NCBI GenBank assembly: GCA_028641055.1
Contig: CM054058.1
Coordinates: 83,680,020 to 83,744,019, forward strand
Reading direction: 5' to 3'
Source: Alopecurus myosuroides
Taxonomy: Eukaryota; Streptophyta; Magnoliopsida; Poales; Poaceae
Length of the DNA stretch: 64,000 bases
Both the position numbers and the translations under genes were made by a program. Each line of letters begins with the position of its first letter. Within the stretch, counting starts at the first letter, position 1. The notes beneath the pieces were generated by a model. It was not told the origin of the DNA and did not search any database. It saw nothing but the letters and a program-made list of their open reading frames with translations. Below are positions 43,319 to 53,650 of this stretch, piece after piece.

Positions 43319-43528
43319 CCTGAATAGACATGCATTTTAGCACAACAATAGAAAAGATAGACTTGGTAACTGAAAGCGAGATTATTCCGACGCATGAATA
43401 GATAACCAACAGGTACATCATCACATGTTCAAATACATCAGAATATCCAACACACCAATACATGGTTCGAAAGCCAAAGGATCACTAAATATAGCTAAGA
43501 ATGGATACATCGGTACCCCCCATGCTCA

Positions 43529-44344
43529 TCACGCAGGACGGCGGTGAGTAGTACGACGAGGGGTACGGTGAGGAGGAATCCCACGAAAGTAAGTAGATCG
43601 ACGATCCACATAGATCTGACGTGGTCTGAGAGCGACTCTAGGTGTGGTGAAGTACATAGTGTCGACTCCCTGTGCTCCAAAGCGTGGAATCCCGGTGTAA
43701 CCAGCACCGAGGTTGAGGAGTGGACCTCTGATCGGCTCGTAACCTCCAGCATCTGGCAGACGACGACCAACTGGCTGATCAAAACGTGCAAAGCGCTCAT
43801 CTCCAACAAAGTCTGTGGTGTACGTCGCCAGACGAGTCAAAGCAAGGTAGAGATGCTCCCTGACTGAGGCCAACTCCTGAGAAAGTGTGGTGGCAACTGC
43901 GTCACTGTGCCTCACAAACTGAGCGGTGGTGTGCAGCCTGGTGTTATCATGCTCGTAGACATCCAGGTTGTCGTAGAGAGTGAAGTGAGCTCCCTCCGAA
44001 GTGATGTAACCACGGGGGATGTGGCGATAGATAGAATCGTCAAATCCCCAGTAGTCAGCACGAAGGACGGTGAGACTCACATAAGCTGCCTGCTGCACGG
44101 CCATATCCACTGTGGAACCTACTGCCTCGTAGCGGTGGACAACGCTCATGCCATCATCTGACAGAATGTAGACGATAACCTGGTAGTAGGTCTGGTCAAA
44201 CTCTCGCTGCTGCTCGTAGACCTGGTACTCTGGTGCCCAACGGAACCCCAGATAAGTGACCATGTCTCTCAGCATCTCCGGATAACCGGCGGTGCTCTCA
44301 CAACGAGTCATCCGAACCACCTGCGGGTAGAACCTGAGATCCAT
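43529..44344 (-). CDS. Extra upstream ORF (ORF0-like) of the Tekay element, unknown function
   Basis: 271 intact codons between the PBS leader and gag. I recall an extra ORF upstream of gag being reported for rice RIRE3/RIRE8-type elements; its role is unknown. Residues 22-95 have an alpha-beta-beta-beta-alpha-like layout reminiscent of a double-stranded-RNA-binding motif (P22EML...G33...P38EY, strands around 52-61 and 67-75, then A82VQQAAYVSLTVLR95). They lack the usual lysine pair before the second helix. The C-terminal third is Arg/Tyr-rich and low complexity. It is the only long Tekay ORF here without a break. Confidence 0.75.
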   Translation of the reverse strand: MDLRFYPQVVRMTRCESTAGYPEMLRDMVTYLGFRWAPEYQVYEQQREFDQTYYQVIVYILSDDGMSVVHRYEAVGSTVDMAVQQAAYVSLTVLRADYWGFDDSIYRHIPRGYITSEGAHFTLYDNLDVYEHDNTRLHTTAQFVRHSDAVATTLSQELASVREHLYLALTRLATYTTDFVGDERFARFDQPVGRRLPDAGGYEPIRGPLLNLGAGYTGIPRFGAQGVDTMYFTTPRVALRPRQIYVDRRSTYFRGIPPHRTPRRTTHRRPA

Positions 44345-44705
44345 CTGCAGATGATCGGGGAAGTTTTAATTAGACGCCGGTAGAGAACTGAAGTGGAAAG
44401 CAACAACAAGATTTCAACGGACGATAAGGATGTTGAAAAGAACAGGATATTGAAGCAACATCGGGAAACACGAGACCAAAAACTCCTGAGGTACTACGGA
44501 GAACCCAAAACACGTGAAAACCTAACTTGAAAGTTTGGGTGAGAAGAGAAAACAACGTTGCACTTCCTTACCAGAAAAGGGTGGGTGGGTGGGGAAAGAA
44601 GAAAAATGGCAGAATTCCTACTCTCACGTTTCATTTTTCCTATATAGCTACAAAATAGTTTCTAGACTCAACTGCGACCAGTAAAAGGGATCCTACAGGC
44701 AGACA
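44345..44705 (-). other. 5' leader of the nested Tekay element
   Basis: Non-coding. The outer deleted element keeps a matching leader at 52835-53340. Confidence 0.6.
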
Positions 44706-44718
44706 GGCTCTGATACCA
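44706..44718 (-). promoter_or_regulatory. Primer binding site of the nested Tekay element
   Basis: TGGTATCAGAGCC on the minus strand, complementary to the initiator methionine tRNA 3' end, two bases from the 5' LTR. Confidence 0.92.
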
Positions 44719-44720
44719 TT

Positions 44721-47700
44721 TGTCGCACCCGGACTTCTAGAGGATACTCACCGTACGAACTGAACAGTATTTTGATTGGATTACGGGGCTTACCGGCCCC
44801 CGCATCTCTTACGAGTAGGCCAACACTTATGTGTGACAACCAATCTTTACTATTCACCATCGATGTAAACTATCCCGTAGAAATCAGGACACTACCATTG
44901 ACGTACTTCATACCATACACACATGGTACGTCAACGGCTTGTAACAGAATGATAGCACAACATATCTCTAAGACACAAAAGATTGAAATAAGTTGCAAAT
45001 AGCTCTCACTAGAGCAGAGATAGCAAATACAATCATCCAGAGGACACATGTCCCAACATAACATCATTACATCTCAGCGGAAGCATTCAAAGGGTCTGAG
45101 TACAGAAAAATCCAAATAGGCTTAAGAAGCCGGAAACTGAAATAAAGACGGAGCCCATCCACGTAGTCTTGGATCCTGCCCGGGGTCCGCTACCTACTCG
45201 TCAGCAGCCTCGTCAAACTCCACGTAGTAGCCGTCACTGGGATCCTCGTAAGCATAGTCTGCGGAAAACCACAGCCCCAAAGGGGTCAGTACATAGACGT
45301 ACTGGCAAGCAAGACTCACAGTTCACCAAAGTCTAACCCGTCAACACCAAGCACAGATGCCTTGGGTTCAACGGAAGAAAGGGGATACAAAAGATACTGC
45401 AACTGGCTGCGCTAACCAACTACAGAAAACTACAACTTCCAACTAACAGAAAGGGGATAAGATGGCGTAAAGTAACCAACTGAAAGATAACATCAAACAA
45501 ACCCATCCTGGATCTCGCCCCTTATCCAAAGAAGCAATCCGAGGATAACTCACACAGTTGGATTAATGAATAATGGGTCAAGTTATTGTGTCAATAAGTC
45601 TATTACTAGTCAAGTTATCAATAGTTAGGTGTAAGTTGTTCTGAGTAATTGTTAGCCAGTACTTTCACCAAGTCAACCATAACCGCGGAAAACACGGCTT
45701 CTCGAGAAGATTTATCCCTGCAGGGTTGCACCAATTTGGCCGTACACGTAAGAATAACCCGCCAGATGGGATGCCTCCCACCAAGCGGGGTACTCAACAA
45801 AACCCAACTCTTCTTCGCATCAAGCCCAAAGCACCTTGGGCGCACGGCTAATCAAGCCCCGAAGAAAAGGGACCCTCATAGCACTCTAAGACCGTGTCCC
45901 CCTATATGCCGACTACAAAAGTTCCACCCTGCGCTGGGCTCGCAAAAACATGCATGCGCCAAATGGAAAACACGAACTAAATGAGGCGATTTGGACGAGA
46001 TGCGAATCGAATCAAATTGAGGGGGGCGCCCATACTCGCTTCCCACATGCGGGTAGTGCGCTCATCATGGATCAGTAGACAAGACCCTTTTCCTATTAGG
46101 GTCGACACTAGCAGGCCTCAAAACCACAAAGGGCCTCCTGCCGGTGCCTTATCAGCATATTATTATTAACAAGTTGATTGATTAACATCGAGCCCCCAGA
46201 ACATGATAGAAGTATAGTAACTGAAAGTAACGGGTAACAGACTCGAGCAAAACAACCTAAGCATGCTAGTAAGACACTGGCTCAAACAATGGGGTTGTAG
46301 GAGTGGAGGGGAGGCAATATCAGGGTTAAGGGATTCATGTGATAGGTTCGTATCAGAAACAACTATACATAGGGCTAGCAAAATAGACAACGGAAAGTAT
46401 CGGTAACCAATGTTGAAAGGAACACAGTGGTTCATGTGAGTGATAACTTGCCTGCAAACTCAGCAGCCTGGTACTGAGCTAGATCCTCAGAAGGGGTGTT
46501 GTAAAGATCGTCTGTCTCAACGTCGTCGTCTATTCGAGAAGAAGCAAACAAACAAGACAGAAATATAAACAATCAATATCATGGCATAGTGCACAATCAT
46601 GGGATGATGCATGTCAAGTTAAGGGATGCATCAAAATAAACTAGTGGACTTGGTAACACAACTTAAATGGACCCATATGCAATTTTGAGTTGCATATGAA
46701 AAGCCCATGAATTTTGGTTGAAACAATTGTTTTCCAATTAACCAACAAATGAAAGTGGATTAGTATGATGCATGGATGAGAAAAACATCGAAATAACAAC
46801 AATAGAATCAATTCGAAACAAGGTTTACCAATTTAGAAATTTAATTATTAAATTAGGGAATTTTTGGTTCCTTAAAGGGCTTACACAAATAGTTGTTGTT
46901 TTCACCAATTTAAATTGTGCAAAATAAATAACAAAATTCCTATTTGAAAAGAATACAAAATTTTAGTTGGATTACATGTTTCAAATATGGAAAAAGGAAT
47001 TAGGATGAATTTATTATGACTTAAACAAAATTAAACAAGTTTTAAATGAATTTAAAACAAGTTTGAATATTATTTGAATTTTATTTGTTCAAAACATAAA
47101 TTCAAGCTCACCTTTGAAAAGTTTATACTTTTCTAGTTTGAAAACATATTTTGCATGTTCAAAATAATTTAATTTGAGCAAGTTATGATTTTATCAAATT
47201 TAAATGATTTAAACAAAGTTTAAATTATTTAAGCAATTTAAATTATTCAAAACATGAAAAAAAATTATATTTGAAAAGGTTATTTGAAATAGCATGGAAA
47301 ACATATTTTATTTGCATTATTTGGATTAAGAATGAATTAGTTATGAATTTTAGCAAATTGCAATTGAATTATTTGAATTCAAATTTGAATTGCATTTGGA
47401 AAATTCAAACCAGAAAACAAATGCTACCATTAGATAGAGAATTAAATTTGGGGCAGTGCACATATTTTATTTTTATTAATTGGAGTTATAAAATAAAAGT
47501 TATTCACTTTTTAGTTTGAGGGACCATTCTGTAATTTGGGAGGGGCTTGGATTAAAACAGAAAAGAATTAAAACTTTTGTTACCGCACAGAACCCTACAC
47601 TAGCCACTGCCCGTGGGCCTAGGGCCAACGTGGCCCACGCAGCTGCACGCGTGGCAACAGAGTGGCTTACAGGTGGGCCACTGGCGCGGGGGAAAAATTC

Positions 47701-49149
47701 CCAAAAAAAGGTTGGCGCTGCGGGGTCTCGAACCCACGACCAGGCGCGCGGGCAAACAGCGCACTGCCACTGCGGCTCGATCGCGTGTTTGAAAGTATAC
47801 AGCGCGCGGGGAGGATATGGTGTCGCTCGTGTTTCTGAATTTCAAATGAACGCGCGCTGTCTGAACTTAGCTGACAGGAACAAGGTCGTCGGCGACGATC
47901 ACGTGGTACTGCTGCGCTCGTGGCTGCTGCTGGTGGTGCAGTGAAACGTGCGGATGCTGGATGCGTGCGACGTGAGCAAGACAGAGAGGAGGGCACGGTG
48001 GAGGCTCAGCTGCTGCTCACCGGCGATTGAAGACGGGGCAGAGGCGCGGTGCAGACCGTCGACGGAGACGTGGGAGATGGCGGCGACGGCGTGGACCTCC
48101 TCCTCGGCTACTGTGGTGTCCAACCGTTCGCGGAAGAAGTGGTGGTTCAATCCCCGTGGTCAGTGAGGGAGCTGGGGGATGCAACGACGGTGGGATTCAT
48201 GGATTCAGGCGCGGGCTCCGGTGAGATACAGAGAGGTGGGGATCGGCCGCGAGAGAGGAAAAACGGCTGCGATCGCGAGGGCTAGGTGGTTGGCTAGGGT
48301 TAGGGCTGCGGCGCGCTGCTCTAGGGGGACATATAGGGGCCAGGGGGAGCTGGTGGCCGTCGCTCGGCCGCGGCGGCGACGTGGCACCGGCCAGATTGCT
48401 GCCGTACATGGGAAAGAAGAGGGAGTGGGGGTGCGAACCGGTACGGGCCAGCTGCGGGTAAGTTGGGGAGTGGGCTGGGCTGCCCACTTGCTCTCTCCCC
48501 CGTTTTCTTTTTTTTTTGAATTTTATTTCTCTGTTTTTTTTTGCATCAATTAGAAATGGAAGAAAAGGATGGTTTTGGGGTTTGCAAAAATTCCAGAAAA
48601 ATTTGGGTGGGCTAGTTATTGGGTTAGTAATCATTTGACCATTTTTATTTTTCCATGAATTCAAATTTTAAGTGCTGTTAGAAATTGTTTCAAATTTAAA
48701 GGTATTTTGGTATTAAATAAAATATTATTGAAACAAACTTTTAATAGGGTGAACCCTTTACTAATTGGATTAAAAGATTAGAATTGTTTGGTACTTTTCA
48801 TGACTTGAAATTTGGTGTTGTTTGAATGTTTTTTATTTGAATTTGAATGCAAATTGGAATTAATGGATTGATTAAAACCCTCATTTTTAATAGTTGATCA
48901 CTATGAAATAAATGGAAACAAAATGAGATTTGGTTTGAACTTTTGATTTGAAAATATTGTAACATGACAAGTATGAAACACATCATTTGAAATTGTTTGA
49001 ATTTCTATTATGAAAACAGAATAGAAACAGATGCAAAACAAATAGTGAACAAATGCAAACAAGGAAATAAATATGATGACATGATGCAATACTTTAATTA
49101 AACAAGAAATCAAACATTCTAGGGGTATTTTCATACTTGGGATGTTACA
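44721..49149 (-). repeat. 5' LTR of the nested Tekay element
   Basis: 4429 bp. The ends match the outer element's LTR family, and the long AT-rich part (46560-47520) is homologous to 49740-50960 in inverted orientation. The GC-rich core (about 47590-48500) is not recognisably similar to the GC-rich core of the outer LTR. Confidence 0.93.
47720..47780 (-). other. tRNA-like element in the nested Tekay 5' LTR
   Basis: The minus strand has AGCCGCAGTGG (47767-47777), an A-box-like motif. About 33 bases downstream it has GGTTCGAGACC (47724-47734), a near-perfect Pol III B box. The T stem pairs only partly. It lies in the 500 bp missing from the other LTR of this element. Confidence 0.55.
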
Positions 49150-52100
49150 GCCAAGCTCTCCTTCTTTCTCTCCCCGAGAGCCACCTCCTCTCTGTCTCTG
49201 TAACTGAACCCCAGCAACACCCGAGCCCCACCACCTTTCACCCCGGCGATCGCCGCCGTTTGGGCCACCCACCGGCCAGGGCGAGTACGGGAATGGGTTC
49301 CCCTCGCCTCCCTAGTCATCCTCCACCCCTCGGCGCGGACGGGGAAGGACCAAGTCGCCGCCGCCGTCCAGGGTTCGCCGGCGACCACCCCTGCTCCGAG
49401 CGCCTGGTGTTTTTTGTCAGAGAGGTGAGCATCCCCCTCGCCCTTCCTCCCTCTCTTCTGTATGTCCCCTAGCATCATCCGCACCGTCACGGGCACACCC
49501 GCACGCATCGCCACGAGCAGCCACCACGCAGCAGCAGCGCAGACCGCCGCCGTGGATCGCTGCCCCTTTTTCTCTGTCGCGTGCGCTAACTGAACTTTCG
49601 TTCAGTTCAGTTAACTCCCGTACCTGAACCTTAACCCCCCCGATGCCCCTTTCTGTCACCAAACAGAACACCACCGCAGTGGTTGCTGTCCACTGCGCGC
49701 AAGCAGAGATCGTGGGTTCGAATCCCACCCCCACGGGATTAAACCCCCATTTTTCCTTTTTATTTTTCACAACCCAAACAAACTGCTAATTGCACCCAAG
49801 TCCTTGCTATTTTCTTCTTAGGCCCTGTAAATATTTTCTAAGCCCCTAACTGTAAATAAAATGGCAGAATAATACCTAATCTTGTGAATTGCATAAAAAA
49901 ATCATTCCCACTCCAAATTCAACTTTTTAAATATGTATTTTGTACCAAATTAAATTCTCTACCCAAATATAAATTTTGTTTACTGTTTTGAATATTTTAA
50001 ATTGGTGAAATATTTGAATCCTTGTTTAATTCATTTAATTTTGCAAAATTCATAACTTGAGCATAAAAATTCCAAATTCAACAAACTAAATATGTTTTCC
50101 ATTCAATTTTTCATGAACTTTGGAAATATCAACTTTGTTTGCTGTTTTGAATAATTTAAATTGCTGAAAACAACTGTTTCTTAATTAATGCATTTAAAAT
50201 TGCCAAATTAATAACTTGCTCATTTTAAATCCATTTTCAACAAATAAAATATGTTTTCCATGCAAAATGAAATCACCTTTCCAAATATAAACTTTGTTTC
50301 ATGTTTTGGATAATTAAAATTGGTTAAATAATTTAAACCTTGTTTAATTCATTTAATATTGTTAAATTCATAACTTGGTCAAATTAATTCCTTTTGAACA
50401 TATAAAATATGTTTTCAAACCAGCAAAGTATAAACTTTTCAAATATGAATTTGATTTAATGTTTTGAACAAATAAAAATTCAAATAAATTCGTACTTGAT
50501 TTAAATTCATTTAAATCTTGCTTAAACTTGTTTAATTCATAATTAATTCATCTTAATTCCTTTTTCAAATATGAACTTTGTTATCTATTTTGAACAATTA
50601 AAATTGGTGAAAACAACACATGCTTGTGTAGCACCTTTAAGGAACCAAAATTCCATAACTTAATAACTAAAATCCTAAACTTGGTAAACCTTATTTCAAA
50701 TTGTTTCTATTGTTGTTTTCTTTTTATTTTCTTCATCCATGCATCATGCTAATCCACTTTCACCTATTGGTTAGTTGTAGAAAAATTATTTCAACCCTAA
50801 TTCATGGGCTTTCCATATGCAATCCAAATTGCATGTGGGTCCATTTAATCATGTTATGTTACCATGTCAACTAGTTTATTCTGATGCATCAATTAAATTG
50901 CCATGCATCATCCCATGTTTGTGCACTATGCCATGTTATTGATTGTTTGTCTCTCTGCGTTGTTTGTTTGCTTCTTCTCGAACAGACGACGAAGTTGAGA
51001 CAGACGAGGTTTACGACACCCCTTCTGAGGAGTTAGGCCAGTACCAGGCTACTGAGTTTGCAGGCAAGTATTCACTCACATGAACCACTGTGTTCCTTTA
51101 CACATTGGATACCGATACTTTTCCGTTGTCTATTCTGCTAGCCCTATGAATCGTTGCTTCTGTTCGATCCTATCACATGTTATCCTTTAACCCTGATATA
51201 GCCTCACCTCCACACCTATAACCCCATTGCTTGTTGCCCGTGTCTTACTAGCATGCTTAGGGTTGTTTTGCTCGAGTCTGTTACCCGTTACTTTCTGTTA
51301 CCTTATTTATTATGTTCTGGGGCTCGATGTTAAACAACAACCTGTTAATTTTTGTGGTTAATAATAATTTGATGATAAGGCACCGGCAGGAGGCCCGGCA
51401 AGGTTTTGAGGCCTGCTAGTGTCGACCCTAATTAGGAAAAGGGTCTTGTCTACTAATCCATGATGAGCGCACTAACCGCATGTGGGAAGCGTGTATGGGC
51501 GCCCCCCTCAATTTGATTCGATTCGCATCTCGTCCAAGTCGCCTCATTTAGTTCGGGTTTTCCATTTGCCGCATGCATATGCAGGTGCGAACCCTTGGCG
51601 CCAGGGTGGAACTTTTGTAGTCGGCATTTAGGGAGACACGTTCTTAGAGTGCTATGAGGGTCCCCTTTTCTTAGTGGGGTTTGATTAGCCGTGCGCTCAA
51701 TTGCACGGGGTTCTTTGGGCTTGATGCGAAGAAGAGTTGAGTTGTGTTGAGTGCCCCGCTTGGTGGGAAAGGCCTTTCCATCTGGCGGGTTATTCTTACG
51801 TGTACGGCCAAATTGGTGCACCCCTGCAGGGTAAATCTTCTCGAGAAGCCGTGTTTTCCGCGGTTATGGATGACTTGGTGAAAGTACTGGCTAACAAGTA
51901 CTCAGAACAACTTACACCTAACTAATGATAACTTGACTAGTAATAGTCTCATTGACACAATAACTTGATCCATCACTAATCCAACTGTGTGAGTTATCCT
52001 CGGATTACTTCTTTGGATAAGGGGCGAGATCCAGGATGGGTTTGTTTGGAGTTAGTTATAGTTGGTTACGATACGCTATCTTATCCCCTTTCTGTTAGCC

Positions 52101-52819
52101 GGAAGTTCTAGCATGTTTCTGTAGTTGGTTAGAGCAGCCAGCTGTCGCATCTTTTGTATCACCCTTTTCTTCCGTTGAACCCAAAGCATCTGTGCTTGAT
52201 GTTGTTGGGTACACTTTGGTGAACTGTGAGTCTTGCTTGCCAGTACGTTTATGTACTGACCCCTTTGGGGCTGTGGTTTCCGCAGACTACGTTTCCGAGG
52301 ATCCCCATGGTGGCTACTACGTGGAGTATGACGAGACTGCTGACGAGTAGATAGCGGACCCGGGCAGGATCTGAGACTTCGTGGATGGGCTCCGTCTTTT
52401 CGTTTCCGGCCTCTTAGGCCTATTTGGATCTTGTCTGTACTCAGACACTTTGGATGCTTCCGCTGTGTTGTAATGATGAATTGTTGGGACATGTGTCCTC
52501 TGGATGATTGTATTTGCTATCTCTGCTCTAATGAGAGCCATTTGCAACTTATTTCCATCTTTTGTGTCTTAGAGATCTGTTGTGATATCCATTGTTCAAA
52601 TGCCATTGACGTACCCTGTGTGTATGTTATGAAGTACGTCAATGGAAGTATCTGGATTTCTATGGGATGGTTTGCGCAGACGATGAATAGTAGAGAATGG
52701 TTGTCACACGTTTACGTGTTGGCCTGCTCATATTGAGATGCGGGTGCCGGTATGCCCCGTAAGCCATTTATCTACTGTTTAACGGACTGTGAGTATCCCC
52801 TAGAAGTCCGGGTGCGACA
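49150..52819 (+). repeat. 5' LTR of the deleted Tekay element, second segment
   Basis: Continues 33823-34963 after the nested insertion (the first five bases are the TSD copy). Matches 54786-58501, with one gap of about 50 bp near 50565 relative to 56205-56255. Confidence 0.93.
49672..49728 (+). other. tRNA-like element in the outer Tekay 5' LTR
   Basis: A perfect tRNA T arm: stem GTGGG (49712-49716), loop TTCGAAT, stem CCCAC (49724-49728), containing the B-box consensus GGTTCGAATCC. An A-box-like CACCGCAGTGG lies at 49672-49682, 43 bases upstream, the spacing seen in tRNA genes. CTGC/GCAG can form an anticodon-like stem. No acceptor stem is visible, so it is not a functional tRNA. Confidence 0.7.
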
Positions 52820-52821
52820 AA

Positions 52822-52834
52822 TGGTATCAGAGCC
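52822..52834 (+). promoter_or_regulatory. Primer binding site of the deleted Tekay element
   Basis: TGGTATCAGAGCC, complementary to the initiator methionine tRNA, two bases after the LTR end. Reverse transcription could still be primed here if proteins came from a relative. Confidence 0.92.
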
Positions 52835-53638
52835 TGTCTGCCTGTAGGATCCCTTTTTACTGGTCGCAGTTGAGTCTAGAAACTATTTTGTAGCTATATA
52901 GGAAAAATGAAACGTGAGAGTAGGAATTCTGCCCTTTTATTTCTTTCCCCACCCACCCTCCCTTTTCTGGTAAGGAAGTGCAACGTTGTTTTCCCTTCTC
53001 ATCTAAACTTTCAAGTTAGGATTTCACGTATCCTGGTTTCTCTAGGATAGTTATATCTACTAGACCATAGGATTGGAAGTTGTTGTGACATGATTTATCA
53101 TGTTGCCTACTCACGATTGAGAACGGAGGCGTGTAAGCCCCGGAAGCAGATCCTCTATTCCTTAAGCAGTAGATATTGATCCTTTAGAAGCCCGGATGGG
53201 TTTTTCCGTAGTACCTCAGGAGTGTTTTGGTCTCGTGTTTTCCCGACGTTGCTTCGATATCCTGTTCTTCTCAACATCCTTTTCGTCCGTTGAAACCTTG
53301 TTGTTGCTTACCACTTCAGTTCTTCTACCGGCGTCTAATCAATAACTCTGTTCCACCCTTCTGGCCACATAGTCTATTCTCCAAATGAATCAAGTTCTAT
53401 TCAGCTATACACCCTCGATACAAAACCTCTACCTTTACTCGAAAATGTTCCGGTGGTTTGCGAATTCCCTGACGTCTTTCCAGAAGAGTTGCCAGGAATG
53501 CCTATCGTTTTGAACTTCCAGAAAAACTATCCAAGGTGCACGATGTGTTTCACGTGTCACAAATCAAGAGGATCTTCGCAAGAAGTATCCGGACCTTTTC
53601 TTTTTCTCAGTAGGAATCTCGGGGCGCGATTCCTTCAA

Positions 53639-53650
53639 GGGGGGGCGTTT
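53639..53650 (+). promoter_or_regulatory. Polypurine tract of the deleted Tekay element
   Basis: GGGGGGGCGTTT directly before TGTAACATCC, identical in kind to the nested element's tract. Confidence 0.8.

Larger units (their letters stand above)
34964..49149 (-). mobile_element. Nearly full-length Tekay-lineage chromovirus nested in inverted orientation; TSD GCCAA
   Basis: 14,186 bp, flanked by GCCAA at 34959-34963 and 49150-49154. LTRs are 34964-38891 (3' LTR, 3928 bp) and 44721-49149 (5' LTR, 4429 bp). On the minus strand: PBS, an extra upstream ORF, gag, protease, RT, RNase H, integrase with a chromodomain-like C-terminus, and PPT. This fits the Tekay (Del) clade, which includes large-LTR grass elements such as RIRE3/RIRE8. 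LTR divergence is about 1% by eye apart from one 500-bp length difference, so the insertion is recent. Two in-frame stops interrupt gag-pol. Confidence 0.93.
52820..53650 (+). pseudogene. Mosaic interior of the deleted Tekay element
   Basis: Four non-adjacent pieces of a full Tekay element are joined: 5' leader (to about 53340), end of protease to start of RT (53345-53500, reading [15 protein letters not shown]), the integrase C-terminus (53504-53568), and the extreme C-terminus plus 3' non-coding to the PPT. Deletion points sit at short direct repeats: ATGCCT (53498-53503) is present on both sides in the intact relative, and AAGA occurs at the next junction. The 76-codon frame at 53453-53683 crosses the junctions and the LTR, and is fortuitous. 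Confidence 0.85.

Noticed and set aside
42425..43327. 300-codon plus-strand frame
   Set aside because: It is the opposite-strand shadow of the Tekay gag gene, whose domains are unmistakable on the minus strand.
49672..49728. A functional tRNA gene
   Set aside because: The T arm is perfect, but there is no acceptor stem and no convincing D arm. I list it only as a tRNA-like element.
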